Shown piece by piece: positions 1 to 12,760 of a DNA stretch of 64,000 nt (position 1 is the stretch's first letter; the number at the start of each line of letters is the position of its first letter). The position numbers were made by a program, and so were the translations under genes. The DNA comes from Saururus chinensis (Eukaryota > Streptophyta > Magnoliopsida > Piperales > Saururaceae). The stretch covers positions 24,243,057-24,307,056 of the forward strand of contig CP141148.1 of assembly GCA_035235625.1 (NCBI GenBank), written 5' to 3'. The notes beneath the pieces are model-generated. The model made no database searches and was not told where the DNA came from. It saw only the letters and a list, made by a program, of their open reading frames with translations.

Positions 1-3000
1 TGATGTCAATAAGGCTTTTAACAAAATGACATTAATACCCCTTTGAGCGGATTGCACACATTTGTGTGAATGGAACAACAAGTCGATTTGAGAGTGGAGC
101 CTTGGGAGAGGGCAATGATTCAAAATCAACAGATGAGAAGCGAGATGACCAGAATAACCTAAGGGAGGATATCATACCTAAGGTGATAAAAATACCCTAA
201 TACCCTTAGGGGCAGTATATTCCATTTTTTCCAAAACATATAACCTAGATAACCAAGCGTTAGGGTACCCTAAAATGACATTAAATGACTTTAAAAGGAA
301 GGGTGTGACCAGTTAGTGACACGAAAACCTTGACAAGCCACAGTATCATAAGAAATAAGGAGAATAACCATAATTCTCAAGGTTTATTGCAATGCATTAC
401 ACGTGTGTCCAACACAACACATAAATCAACTAGTGTATTATATACATAACTTGTGTGATGCGTTAGAATTATTTACACTATCGGGCTTGAATTCGCTGAG
501 CCCTAGCCCTGAAAAAGAGTGCAATGGGCCTCCATTTATTATTTATTTATGCACTTGTGTGCTTGCATGTTATTTATGCCGTTTACTATGATGCATGCTT
601 TTATTATTGTTGTGTGAATTTATAATGGTAACTTAAGATTAATGAAGATTAATCAAGAGATATTGGTTGATGTTGGATTGGGGGGAGAACATCTAATCAA
701 GATAAATACTAAAATACCCTAAATAGGAATAGGGTTTGAGACCGGTTCATAGAATAAACGGGGCCCTGACATAGAATTTTACTTTGACTAATGAACCGAG
801 GGTAGTTATGGGAGTTTACCCTAGTCACATTGAGACTATTAGGGCTTGGGGATGTTCTCTAAGTCATAGATCAGTGGATGAGCTCTTTATTGGGCCGATT
901 CACAAGGTGAAGAGGACCCAAATGGTTGGGCAAACATTTGACTAGATGGAAATAATCTAGTTTAAGTTTTGAATGTTTGGGTGAGTCAATGGTCATAAAG
1001 ACCCGAGGCTTCTATGGATACATTAGTAATGTCTTAGAAGATATTTTGTCCCTGAGTTGGGATGGTGGAGATTGTGATACGCTTACTTCACTGCTATGAC
1101 AGTTTGGGTATTGGCCAAAGAGGTCTCTATCGCGGGTTTCCTGCAGGTCTTCCCAATACCATATAGTATATACTAAAAGCGGAGTTGTATGAGCATCATG
1201 GAAGGCTTGTGCTTCTCGCCAATATGTGCCCATGAGCACAGTTGGGATCCTCTTCTCAAGATTCGTAGTAGGCTATTGAGAGCCATGAGGATTTGGGTCA
1301 AACTGTTGTTAAGCAGTCTACTCCAATGTTGGAGTCCTTTATCTGAAGATTTCTTCAAGAGTCGAGTTATCTCTAAGTGAATACATATCTGATAGTATTA
1401 ATAATTGAACAAGGGTTGTGAGATAATTAATAATATTGTTTGATATTGCTAGTTTAATTAGACAAGTGGAACGATTAAAGGACTTACATAAAATGTAGGC
1501 TGATTGAAAATACTTAAGCATTGCATGTGTGATGCTATACTTCTTAGGATAATGTAGTTTTTAGGCAGAACTAGGTCTAGATCCGTTCTTGTTAGAAACA
1601 TTGGAGATGTTGTGTGATGAATACGTAGGCCACTAACATCGGGTGATGTTGGCCCGATCCAAAAATTATTATTAAAACCTTTTGTCATTTTGGAAACTCT
1701 TCTCCTGAAGGTAGAGGGGTTCCGTTGTTGTTGTTGTTTGGTTTAGTTGGTTGTAAGTTTTCTAAGCAACGGTAAGTGAGACCAAGATTGACAAGCACTG
1801 GATGAAGTTCATCGTTCCTGCAATTTTAGTATGTAAGTATAGCTTTGGCATGAGTGTCAACTTAGTTATTTATTTTCAGATGGAAGATAGACTTGTACTT
1901 AGATGGATGAGCTGTTCTTATTGAATTTTGAGATATATAATAATATCATATGATTTGATATTAGTATTTGTGAACCCTAGTTATTATGACCTAGATATTT
2001 AATCAAATAGTTTGTCACAAATACACCGTAACACACAAAAGATCACTAATTACAACATTATACAACAAATGGCTCTGCACACGTATTTACTTCCACATGT
2101 GTGCCTTGAAATAACCCAATTACCCTCGAGTTATATAAGTGTGATGGGGCACCATATCAATTTTTTAGTGGATTTTTCCATTTCTTTGCCAACAAGATTT
2201 TGCCCTCCTCATCTAATCCTCCTAAACTAATCATCATTTCTCATCATCAAAATTGTCATAGTGCAAAAGGTTTTAGATTCATGGTTTGTTCAACAATGGA
2301 AGTTTGCATCTTCATATAAGAGCACCTATTTTTTAATGTACTACCATTATAACTCGTCATTGCACCTATAGCTCACAAATAAATTGAAACATGGAGGAAT
2401 ATTGGGATGCATGGTAGGATTTGTAACTTAAAAATATTGTGAATGCACAAAGTGGCAATGTTTAGGCCACTTTTGAAAATTTTGAAGCAGTATGAAGTGG
2501 TATGGTGATATAAAGAAGAGGGATTGATGTACTTGATAATAAGCAAATGTTGACACTGAATGTGGTATTTGCTGTAACAATTGTCGACAGTTGGTTGTCG
2601 AGTATTGGTTGTCTTATGTTGATTGTCAGTTGTTAACTTCCACTAGGTTGATTAGACTTATATTAAATTCTCCAGGTTGTGTATGAATTATGACACTTGA
2701 TCGTCCAGGACGTGTATGAATTGTGATACTTGATCATGCAAGATGTGTATGGATTATGATACTTGAATGAACATGTTGTGTGTGTAGATTATGATATATT
2801 GAGGCATCTTGCACAAGTTTTGATTATAGGTTGTGATGCATGAAAGAGATATTTGCACATGTTTTATGTGTAAGGGATTTGATATGTTATTAAAATCTTA
2901 ACACTGGTTTGCATGAGGTTTACATTATGCATCTTAAAGATTATATTTTTGTGTTAATGTGGGCTATATATTTCTAAACCCTTACTGAGCTAAGCTCACC

Positions 3001-3456
3001 CCATATGCCTTATTTTGTTTTGGGGTATTGCCCAGGGATCCTTTGTATGGTGATGCCATGCGGATGCTCATGATAATCTATTTTGCGAGTAAGGAGGGGA
3101 TTAGGTGCACATGGAGTGGGGATAACTCTTATGTGATGAGATAGACTTTTTTTAGTGTTGATGTAACCTTGTGACATAACTTGGCACTTTACATATTGTG
3201 GGAAAGCCTTATTTTAAAGTCATATACTTGTTGTTGTCTTTTTAGGCTTGAAACTCCTTATGTTTTATGAACTTTATGCGCGTGTTGAGAATGACTAAGA
3301 AACTTAATTGAATTTATTTTATCTTTCAATAATTGCTTTTGCACAAAGTAAAATGCTATGCACTTCGATCTAGCCTAGATTGGGTTAGTATTCCACTAGT
3401 CACACCTTTGTCATCCCAAGGCTTAGGTCAAGGGGGTATGACCGGGGTGTGACACA
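1..3456 (+). repeat. Ty3/gypsy-type LTR sequence, left end outside window or unresolved
   Basis: No gene is visible. The stretch 2690-2800 holds imperfect repeats of about 45 bases built on 'tgtatgaattatgatacttga', and the same pattern occurs at 45680-45860 and 50680-50860. The motif near 2985 (gagctaagctcacccca) and the terminal GGGGTGTGACACA at 3444-3456 match the ends of those LTR-like copies. Positions 1195-1260 resemble 25220-25290. The left boundary and the number of fragments joined here cannot be fixed. Confidence 0.45.
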
Positions 3457-4782
3457 TTGGTTATACATGATTACACTTAAAAATTTATTAATTTTCATCT
3501 TATCACCCCAACATGTTATATTTCATTCCAACCACATGATACATAGGCACAGTGGAAGAACATGCTGAAATTTTCAATACTAAAATCATTCATGAAGTCC
3601 AAATCAAATGTACATGTCAAATTACTTGACTATGCACTACATCACATATAATATATTTCAACCCTTGCTTATTCCAATTTAGGGGAAAAAATACTTCGAA
3701 AGTCAGATTGGTCTAAAATTTTTACAGCATCAAAATGAAGTTCGTGAGACAAAAGTACATTGGCAAATTTGTCTAACCAACAAAAGTATTTATTCAAGGA
3801 TTTCAAAATTTACTACATAGTGTAGGATTCCCAATATAATTAGGTTCAAAGATAAAAAAAAACCCATCGAAACTAACCCAAAACAATTAGGACATTTTTC
3901 ATTAGACAAAGAACTCATGAAATTAAGTTTTTCAAAATGGAAAGAATATGTATCTAATGTAGAAAATGTGTTTTGAGTACAAAATCACAAAACTGTGAAT
4001 TTTGACTTGCGCATATTATAGAAAATCTAATAAATATGATCGAATTAGAAGAGTTCCCTAAAAATTATAGTTGATAGTAGACATGAATAAAAAATCTCCA
4101 ATAATTTTCTTGGGTTGAAAAACAAAGAAAAAGTCTCAAAATAGTGTTGGAAACCCGAGACAATGCCATTAGGTAGGGTTATGTAAAAAGTAAGTCCTCA
4201 TAAGAAAGGTTTAAAATTTTCACCAAATCAATTTAAATAAGTCTAAAAATTCTCTAAGTAATTTCAATTAAAAAATTGAACCAAAAGGACATGAACTAGG
4301 TTGACCAAAATAGATATGTAGAGAAAATAGAAACTCGAAAAGAAAGAGAAGAAAAACCCTAACCAATGTTCAATGAATTTCTTGGGAAAAACAAGGAAAC
4401 ACAATAAAACATAGCATATCACGATTTAACATAACTAGAACAAAACTAAAATCAACATGATCAACATAGAAACCTTTCTCAAATCAGCGAGGTATCATAG
4501 TTTCTCAAGCAAGTATGCAATAAAACCAAGTCTTTAACAAACATGCATAACTGTAGCATATGTTCTACAAATATTCCATCATGCAAGACTACTACTACAT
4601 CCAATGCATACACAAACAACACTATATCACTGTAGTATAATACAGGAGTAGTGCATACCTCTTCTTAATGGCAAAGTTCCACTAAGTTTGTAGACAATGG
4701 TCCTCTTGCTAGTACACTTGCAACCAACTCATCAAAACCATGTCCCAAACACCCGGGGAGGCGTTTAATGGTGTAGATGGTT

Positions 4783-4784
<2 letters not shown>
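3457..4784. other. AT-rich intergenic DNA, no gene seen
   Basis: There is no convincing reading frame. The style (AT-rich with CCGAGAC and AAACCCTAACC islands) is like the reverse-oriented LTR at 22900-24689, so it may be old retrotransposon sequence, but I could not align it. Confidence 0.4.

Positions 4785-4838
<54 letters not shown>
4785..4838. repeat. (GA)27 microsatellite
   Basis: A perfect run of GA dinucleotides, about 27 units. The reading frame across it encodes only alternating Arg-Glu and is not a gene. Confidence 0.95.
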
Positions 4839-4841
<3 letters not shown>

Positions 4842-5688
4842 GTGCTATCCTATGTTGGGTAACTTCCCAATTCGATTAGGACTCTATGAAAACTTAACCA
4901 ACAACCCGGATCATATTAAATCTGATCCAAATATGAGATTCCAAATCAAATTAGAGAGACTATGGGCTATCTCCTCAACTTGGCGCCAAACCTACCTAGT
5001 AGACGGGTTGGCTGACAAGCTTGGTGTGCACTTCGCCTTTTTAAGTCCAGTCTCAGGTAGTTCTCATCTGCCTGTGAGGTCGCTCCTTGTAGGTCTCCCT
5101 TACTAACCTAGAATGGACCGTTGGTTAATTCATATTTTATTTTCATCTTCCCAAAGTCTCACTTAGGGTATTAGGGTTTCACTTTGGCGAGTTGACTGAG
5201 TTGATTGTTCAGCCCTGCGCTCCCCACTAAATTGGGTACTTTTCTTCCACTGCCCTAGTGGTCACAAGTTAACTCAATGGCTACATTTTCGCAAATGGAA
5301 TTTAAATATGGAGAGTTACAACGTTAGGGTTACATGTGAGGGGTGGAATGGAGAACTGACACCTATAGCTCAATGAAAAATGCATATTTCACCATCTTTT
5401 TCCATATGTTTTACTAGTGAAAATGGAGGGATGAAAATAGAGATTGGGGAAGGGGCAAGGTGTGTTGGGAATGATGGGCATGAGGAAGGTTGTCAAGTTC
5501 GGCTAGGGGAGGGGGGTTGGAGTGATGGGGCATGGGGTGGCAGGATCAGGTATGTGAAAGATGAAGTTGGGATGGTAGACCAAGGAGGGGAGAGGTGAAA
5601 ATGGCTCAATGTCTTTGCTAGCATTGATGCCCATGCTAGAGAAGACAAAGATATGATGTTATTTTCTTACATAGGGTGGGGGAAACTA
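4839..5688. other. Intergenic DNA, no gene seen
   Basis: Nothing recognisable. 5420-5600 is G-rich and purine-rich on the + strand. The last bases, GGGGAAACTA at 5679-5688, recur at 8631-8640 on the far side of the hAT element. Confidence 0.4.
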
Positions 5689-8632
5689 GGGGTGGGCATG
5701 GGCTCGGTTGGGTCTGACCCAAAGGGGAAGGAGGAGGGCCGGCCCGGCCCACTGGCTAGTCCACTAGGCCCACTCCCCCTCCCTCCTTATAATTTTTTAA
5801 TAAATAAATAATATATAAATTTTAATAAAAATATTTATTAAATAATTCATAAAATTACACAATATAATTGTAACTTACAAAGTGAAGGTTAGAATTGTAT
5901 CACTATAGAATGACTGCATCCTAACTAGGTTGACGCCCACTCACCTATCTATAATTTATAATTATAATCTAAACCCTTAAATATAAAAATAAATAAAAAT
6001 TACATTATTAACTAATTATTGATTGTCAGATTTTCTATTTCTTCTCCTATTTGCTCTTCAAAATTGTGAGCTTGTGCCATTTCTTATGTGTCGAACCAAT
6101 CCTTCAAACTAATGTATGCCTCCACCGTATCTAACGTTAGTCGACTTTGTCTTTTGTCTAACACCCTATCTCATGCATTAAAAGCAGATTCCATTGCTAC
6201 TATGGACATCGGGGGTGTTAGTAAATCACGAGCTAAGGCCAACAATACATGATTACTTCCATATGTCAGCCACAAGTTTAAAACATCCATTTTACTAAGT
6301 TGTTGGGAGGACATAATCAATTCCAAATCAGTATTTAAATAGTTAGTGTTACGTGGAAGAAGCATTTGAATAGAAGAAGAATAAATTTATTAATTTTGTC
6401 TTGACCCATGGGTTATTTCATATGTATTATATAAAGAATGCAAAGTAGTTTCTATAGTTTTATATAGAGTATCATTTTCATCGGTATAGGGACTCAAGTT
6501 GTCACGTATACCATCAATTAAAATTTGTAGACCTTCTAATCTAACCCTGATCCATTACAACCCATAAATAATAAATTAAAGGGAAAACAAACCAATATTT
6601 ATTGAAATTTGTTTCCATTTTCTTTACAAAATATGTAAATGCTTCATCTCTCTATATTGTGCAAATGCATTTGTTATGTCATACAAGTGCTTTAGAATTG
6701 AACAAGAAGTAGGATAGTAAACTCTAGATAAATCTCTTGTAATATAAAAAAAAATAGAAAATGAATTAAACAAATAGATATGGCAAAATTACCTTCATTA
6801 ATTCCTAGATAAGGTAACTTTTCTATAGCCCAATATATAATTAAAATTTTAAATTATTTACAAGATTTTAACATTAAATATGTGTTATTCCACCTATGAC
6901 GAACATCTAATTGAAATTTTGTATATTCTTACCATGCAATCTACATAATTCTTTAAATTGTTGTAATCTAGAGGATTAAGAGGTGATATGTAACAAAGTA
7001 TTTTTAATTAATTGAATATGAGATTTTACTAAATTTAAACTATCTTGAACAAATAAATTAATTATGTAAAATGCACATCTAATATAAAATATATTTGATT
7101 CTATTGGACCAATGTGATTACAATGGGATTGTAAAAGTTCTACTCCTAAATTATTATTAGATGCATTATCTAAAGTAGTAAACATAATTTTATCTTCAAT
7201 TGAGTATTCATTTAAAACATGCATCCATGATTTTTCAATAATTGAAGTAGTGTGAGGCTAGTTTAGAATGTTAAAATATATTATTTTCTTATTTAATGTC
7301 CATGATTCATCTATAAAATGAGTGGTAACACATGCAAAGCCGATATCTTGGATACTAGTCCAAATATTAGAAGTTAGAGCAATTTTACCCAGAATTAGTT
7401 GTAGGGTTTTCGTAAGCTCTACCTTGTACTCCTTGTGTATATTGAAAATGTCTCTCCTCATTGTGGTGCAAGAGATTTTGTTGAAGGCTGGCTTGAGAGA
7501 AGTCTTCACTTACGTCTTGAACTTGGAGTCATAGGCGAAAGAGAAGAGTAGCTTGGTGTGCACAATGTACTTAACGAGTTCCCTCTGATTTGTATATTGA
7601 CTAAAAGAAAAAGTACTAAGAGAGGTTGAAGAAGCGGTCATGGAACTTAATTGTGTTTGTTTGGGGTCTTTCAGTCAATGCTTGGTAGAACATGATCTAG
7701 CATGATGAAGAAGATGTTTAGTACCCCCTCCTCCCTTGGTTCGTATGCTTAGAATACTTTACAATAATTGCATTCGGCTTTGAAGATGAACTTACCGGGG
7801 TTGTTATAGTCGCTCATCCTAATTTTCTTCATATGGCTCCACACCATAGAAGATTGTTGCTTCTTTTTCTTCCTGACCGTCGAAGACATTGGTGAAATTC
7901 ATTCACAGTCGGCTTCATTTACATCGAGAATTCCTCTTTCAGGAAAATTGGCAGTTGGGCTTAGGGGAACAACCGAGGAGGAGGCATTGTAGGTTGATTG
8001 AGAATGAGATGTCATATTCTTTAAAACAAAAACAATTAGTAAGAGAAATACGATGCAAATTAATCTAAAAATTGAATTATTAAATCAAATTTACTTACCT
8101 TGATGTTTGAGAGTTTAGACTTGAGGTACCGGTTGCGCACTTGATGGTGGAGGAGAAAACTTGAGAATTGAAAACTTGAATATTAAGGATTGAGAGTGTG
8201 AGAGCTTAATTTTAATTAAAAATAAAAATTAAAGTAATCAAGAGCTTGAGACTTGAGAGTATGGGAGGAGAGGAGAAACAACAGGGACTTAGATAGTAGA
8301 GGGAAGGGTGAAGAGATGGTTAAACTTCCCCATATTTATAGATTTTTTAATGTATTAATTACCTTTCCTACCCTTGAATATGATTGTTATTGGGGTTAGA
8401 ATTGTCTTTATGTGGGGGTGATAATTTAATAAACATATAGGTTATTTTAATTTTTTTTAGTTTTAAAAAATGAGGGACATTGCCCCCAACTGATTGTTGG
8501 GGGCTTAACCCCAACCCCCCAACGGCTCTTAGCCATTGGGGTGCAGGGCTGGGTAGATCGGGCCAAGCCCGCTGATCATGGCAGCGAGCACTTTGCCCAA
8601 CTGTAAAGGAACCCATTTCTATAGAGGGGTGG
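5689..8632 (-). mobile_element. Decayed hAT DNA transposon
   Basis: This region holds a broken hAT transposase on the - strand (6012-8015). The left edge is GGCCCGGCCC-rich (5740-5757), as is common near hAT ends. The octamer GGAAACTA lies at 5681-5688 and again at 8633-8640, which fits the 8-bp target duplication of the hAT superfamily. However, the terminal inverted repeats do not match convincingly, so the boundaries are tentative. What lies between transposase and edges is AT-rich with no other frame. Confidence 0.6.
6012..8015 (-). pseudogene. hAT transposase with BED zinc finger, broken
   Basis: Read on the - strand, an apparent start at 8015 opens a Ser/Pro-rich N-terminus. A BED-type zinc finger follows (VWSHMKK... 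CNYC, about 7890-7750). Next come the hAT RNase-H-fold pieces: IALTSNIWTS at about 7380 and FTTLDNASNN with an altered IRCAFYIINL (usually IRCAAHILNL) at 7190-7070. The C-terminal hAT dimerisation domain (LARDLLTPP, VAMESAFNA, LTLDTVEAYISL) ends at a stop at 6012-6014. The domain order is normal for the family, but the frame is broken by several stops and shifts, including a stop just before the BED region and one directly after MESAFNA. It should therefore make no active enzyme. An RNase-H-fold transposase of this kind would normally cut and paste the element. Confidence 0.8.
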
Positions 8633-8950
8633 GGAAACTAATGTGGTGGTGGTCTAAATAATGGGGCGCCAAACCATCTATTTGCCTAGGGCTGTACATA
8701 AAAACTAGAAACTCAACTCAACAAGTGGAACAAAAGTTGACTTATTCCTGCATTGAGTTCCTAGAGTTAAAGAACTGATTAATAAATCTGAGTTCCAATT
8801 CAGTTTTGGTCAGTTAAAACCAAACTGAGCTTCATTATATGACTACAACATAGATTTGATCTCAACTATTTATTTAAACTAATACCTTAATTTACAAATT
8901 AACTTATTTAAACTAATTATTTATTTTAGTTAATTTATTTTTTATAAAAT

Positions 8951-9132
8951 CTCCATCCTAAATGTAAAAAAAAATTATTCTTTATTTATAGCTCTATTTT
9001 GTTCAATTTAAGTAATTAAGTACTAAAAAAGAGCATCATAAGTTTATTTTCTCTTCTCTTAGATGTGAGTTTTACTATTAAATAAAAATTATTATTTTTT
9101 TAAATAAAACTACTAAGATAGGATGGAAGGAG
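8951..9132. mobile_element. Stowaway-like MITE
   Basis: The left end CTCCATCCTAAATGT and the right end AGGATGGAAGGAG are inverted and resemble the CTCCCTCCGT terminus of Stowaway (Tc1/mariner) MITEs. The interior is very AT-rich. The flanking dinucleotides are AT and TA, so a TA target duplication is only approximate. Confidence 0.4.
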
Positions 9133-9236
9133 TATTCTATAAAAGTTTGGTTTTTTCGGTTTCAAACTAGTAATTGCTTTTTGACTCCGGTTTCATGTAA
9201 GCTCCGATTAGATACCGATGAAATTAATTCCTTATT

Positions 9237-9385
9237 TGGGGATTGTTTGGGAGGCGTTAGGGAAATTATTTACCTTTGAGGAAATCGTTGGACTCATTGG
9301 GAGAGTTGGAGGACAAATTATTTTTTTTTTAATGTGACATATTATACTAAGGGGGAAAAATTAATTTTTCCTCTCAAACAACCCC
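9237..9385. mobile_element. Small MITE inside the hAT-like element
   Basis: The left terminus TGGGGATTGTTTGGGAGG and the reverse complement of the right terminus, GGGGTTGTTTGAGAGG, form an inverted repeat. TTATT flanks both sides (9232-9236 and 9386-9390). The terminus resembles PIF/Harbinger (Tourist-like) or hAT MITEs. I cannot decide which. Confidence 0.55.
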
Positions 9386-9466
9386 TTATTCCATTGGTAA
9401 AATTGTATTTTTTTAAGCGGTTCGGTTACAAAGAATTAATCTTAACCATACCAAGATGCAGCCCTA

Positions 9467-9859
9467 CATCCGCCTCACTTAGGGCGAGCAATCTGGCCAG
9501 GCTGGGCCCGCCGGAGCTCATTTAATTAGAGCCGGAACCCGTTAAACCCGATTACCCACAGTCGATTTAAATATAAACGGTCGGTTTCGGGCTCTTAACT
9601 TCTCATGCTAACGGAGTACTCTGAGCAACCAAACATCAGCAACTCCACAACAATCCCCGGTACGGGTAATTTCGCCGAAAACCAGGGCCATCTCCCGTAA
9701 TTTGTCACACCCCTTTTGACTCATTGATCATAAATCCAGGGGAAGGGCGTCATCGGCCCCTCCCCTCAATCTCGGTCCGCTCCTCTCTGGTCTTCGCTTG
9801 CACCCTCCGCTACTTCCTCGTCGCTGTCGTCTCTGCTTCTTCTCGTCAGCACCCCACCC
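9467..9859 (+). promoter_or_regulatory. Upstream region and leader of the B12D gene
   Basis: No frame is expected here. A weak TATA-like AAATATAAAC lies near 9567. The 120 bases before the start codon are rich in C and T (9740-9850), typical of a plant 5' leader. The transcription start cannot be placed from sequence alone. Confidence 0.35.
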
Positions 9860-11379
9860 ATGGCCTCCTCCACCGTCAATCGATGGTTCAGGCCCGAGGT
9901 TTTTCTTCTTTAAAATTTTCTTGACGTTTTGTTTCTTTTATTTTCTACCTGATTTTTGTTGTTTCCTTTCGTTTTCGCCTTTGTATTGGGCTTGATGGTT
10001 TGATATCTCTGCTAGGTGTATCCGCTGTTTGCTGCAGTCGGTGTGGCCGTGGGGATCTGCGGGTTTCAGCTTGTACGGAACCTCTGCATTAACCCTGAAG
10101 TCAGGTTGCTTCTTTTCTCCGCTGTCTTTAAAAAAATTGTTTTTTTCGGAGCTGTTTATGAATATGAATACTGACGAGGGAGGCCCGTCTTTGGATTCAA
10201 CTGGGGTCATAACTCATCTGTGTATTTTGTGTTTTGTTTGAGAAAAGATTGAGCTGTTGATTTCTGGATTACGTTTTGGAGGTTTTCCTGTTTTAGATCG
10301 TTTTATATTGGTAAGAAATTCTATGTCTTCTTTAAGTTGAGGATTGACCCACTAATTGGCGAGCGTTTTGTTCTGGTTCGAAAAGAGTTACTTATTGTAA
10401 TGAACTTAAGTTGATTATTTCGTAATTTCCTGAAGTGCCAAAGTGTCCACGATTTGGGTGATCTTGAACTGAGATTTAAGCTCCGTGTAACTGGCTGTGA
10501 AATTTGATTTTTTTTGCCTTTCTGGTAGTTGTATAATTATCTTAGGTTTTTGGGATTGAATTTTTTATGTTGAGCATGTATACATGGGTTTTTTTTCTTC
10601 TGTGTGACTAGTATAGTTCGCATAAAATAAATATAGATAAATACATGGCAGAGTTCGCTGAGAGAATTACTCCATTCATTTGATACAGCACATGTATATT
10701 TTTGGAAAATTGTTCCTTGGAATTCAATTTTTTTGGATTCTATACGTCATGCTTTGCCTTTATGTTTTTATATATATTTGCCCCCGTACACGTATAATAC
10801 TTGTACAAAGATGCATAATTTTATGTATAATGAATTGATTGATTTGCAAAACACATCAAATTTTATTTGTAAGATATGACTATATGTACATTATAATCAC
10901 AGTTATAAACATTATGATCACAGTTACAGCGTGCATACTTTGTTCTGTATTTAAGCTTGCAAATAACTTGCATCCTGTCTCATTTCCTTTTGGGTCTTTT
11001 CCATAGCTTCCTGAATTCCAAGTTTGTGTTGTCCTATATTTTTATTGCATGATGAAAGTGGATTTGTTTTTCATGTTGCTTGTCTGTGATATATGGTGAT
11101 GGACAATCCTTTCTGCGTTTTCTTCTTTTGGAACTACTTTTTTAAGGATGGGAATATAAAATAGGAGCACCTCTAAATTATATATGTTGAAAGTTATCTT
11201 AGATCTTTCCCTTTGTTTTGTAAAACAACAGAGTATCCAAAGAGGGTAGGACTGCTGGTGTGCTGGAGAATTTTGCAGAGGGACAGAAGTATGCTGAACA
11301 TGGTTTGAGGAAGTTTGTCCGCAACAGAACCCCTGAGATCATGCCTTCCATCAACAGTTTCTTTTCTGATCCCAAATGA
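9860..11379 (+). CDS. B12D-family mitochondrial membrane protein (3 exons)
   Basis: The coding exons are 9860-9898, 10016-10104 and 11232-11379, joined by two GT-AG introns (117 and 1127 bases). Together they encode 91 residues, the usual size for plant B12D proteins. Exon 1 gives MASSTVNRWFRPE. Exon 2 gives the single membrane segment (about residues 15-37, YPLFAAVGVAVGICGFQLV) followed by R-N-x-C-I-N-P-E-V. Exon 3 gives the family's conserved tail (RTAGVLENFAEG, KYAEHGLRKFVRN, PSINSFFSDPK). B12D proteins are related to the MLRQ/NDUFA4 respiratory-chain subunit, are placed in mitochondria, and have been linked to seed germination and senescence in cereals. The exact biochemical role is unsettled. 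The frame is intact and the splice signals are canonical, so I take it as functional. The short exons hide it from simple ORF searches. Confidence 0.93.
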
Positions 11380-12760
11380 TTCAAGGGAATGCATGAGTGA
11401 ATTGTGGTGAGATTATTGTTTCTATCAAGTTGGACCATAACACTTGTAGGTGATATAATTGTCTATGCTTTATTAAGACACATGAGAATGGTGGACTTTG
11501 ATACTTGATTGAATAAATGTTATTGGTGTGGTTTTCGTGTTTCTGCATATTTGAAATAGAGTATTTTTCTTTAAGTGTTGTGCATTCCTAAATCTCCTGA
11601 TCCCACTTATCACAGGTAGTCATTTAGTTTCGTACCAAAGCAAGGCTCTTTTCACTATCCAACTCTTATTTCTGCTAAAATCATATGTTGAAGTTGATGT
11701 AGAATTGAAGACGCAAGTAGTATTTTCAAGATAAAATGACGCCATACACATCACATATATACACTTGGGAATGATGGAAATGATCACACGAGAGAGAGAG
11801 ACAATAGGAGAAAATGAACAAAAAATTGTAAAATAATGTGATTTTGTTCATGAGTGATTGATTGCACTTACTGCCCGAACAAATAACCTTGAATGATTTT
11901 CGTAAGGTTTTCTAAATAAATTTGTAAATTAATATAATTTTGTTCACCAACAATTGACGAACTTGACTGCCTAATTAAACAACCTTAAATGATTTTCGTG
12001 TATGTTTGAACATTTGATTGCCAAGCAGATAGATTGGAACTGGTTTTTACTAATTTTAGTATATTGAACAATTGATTGCTATAACAAACCAAATTTCAAC
12101 CGACCAGCTTGGCTCTGACGGGATTGGCTTGGTCGAATTGGGTCAAATAGATATAAACTTCTGTTTGGGACAATTTTTTTTTGAGAATTAAATATCATGC
12201 ATATTTTTTCCGAAATTAGATTAAGATAGACCTTTGATGGGTAAAAGGATATTATCCAAAGGGTCTTTTTAAGAAGTCTTTTCATTGTTTGTGTATGTGT
12301 CTTATTGGTGTATGCATGGTGTCTTATTGGAGCTTTGTCGCATCCTTTTTTAGTCTCTTTAAGTAGATCTTTTTCATGCATTCAATATGAATTTTTGCAT
12401 AAGTTTTATCTTGTGTCCAAAGAGAAAAAGTTAGAGTTCTTTAGTTGTGGGTTACTGTTGGAGTATTTCCAATAAGCAACATTAGATTGTTTATATTATC
12501 GCGGGAGATAGATATCCATTTGTCTCGGAGCACTTGTGGGGAGGACATATCTATCTTAAGAAGATAGCTTAGTTAGATTCGATCTCTTCTTCTAATTTCC
12601 TGCACAACTTGTACGTGTATAATTACAATAAAGCTTTACTCAAGACAGTCAGTGCAATTTAAAGGGGAAACAAGCAAAATAACACTTTCTAGTAAAAAAG
12701 GAAACGAGCATTGCCAAAGTCCTAAATTTAAAGGTCTCTGTGATCAGACCTCCTCGAATC
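11380..12760. other. 3' flank of B12D and intergenic DNA, no gene seen
   Basis: The first few hundred bases should include the B12D 3' untranslated region. 11820-12070 holds two to three diverged copies of a motif around 'ataaccttgaatgattttcgt'. 12440-12660 has the look of a decayed copia LTR (TGTTGGAGTATTTCC near 12459, AGATAGATATC inverted against GATATCTATCTT-like sequence), but no partner LTR is seen. Confidence 0.35.

Larger units (their letters stand above)
8687..9466. mobile_element. Probable non-autonomous hAT element
   Basis: The left end TAGGGCTGTACAT faces a right end whose reverse complement is TAGGGCTGCATCT. This type of terminus is common in plant hAT MITEs. The 8-base flanks are TATTTGCC (8679-8686) and CATCCGCC (9467-9474). 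They agree at 5 of 8 positions and the three differences are all T/C transitions, as expected for an aged target duplication. No coding capacity. It contains two smaller insertions, at 8951-9132 and 9237-9385. Confidence 0.5.

Noticed and set aside
4777-5106. 109-residue frame beginning with an Arg-Glu run
   Set aside because: The start lies in the (GA)27 microsatellite, and the rest has no similarity to any family I recognise.
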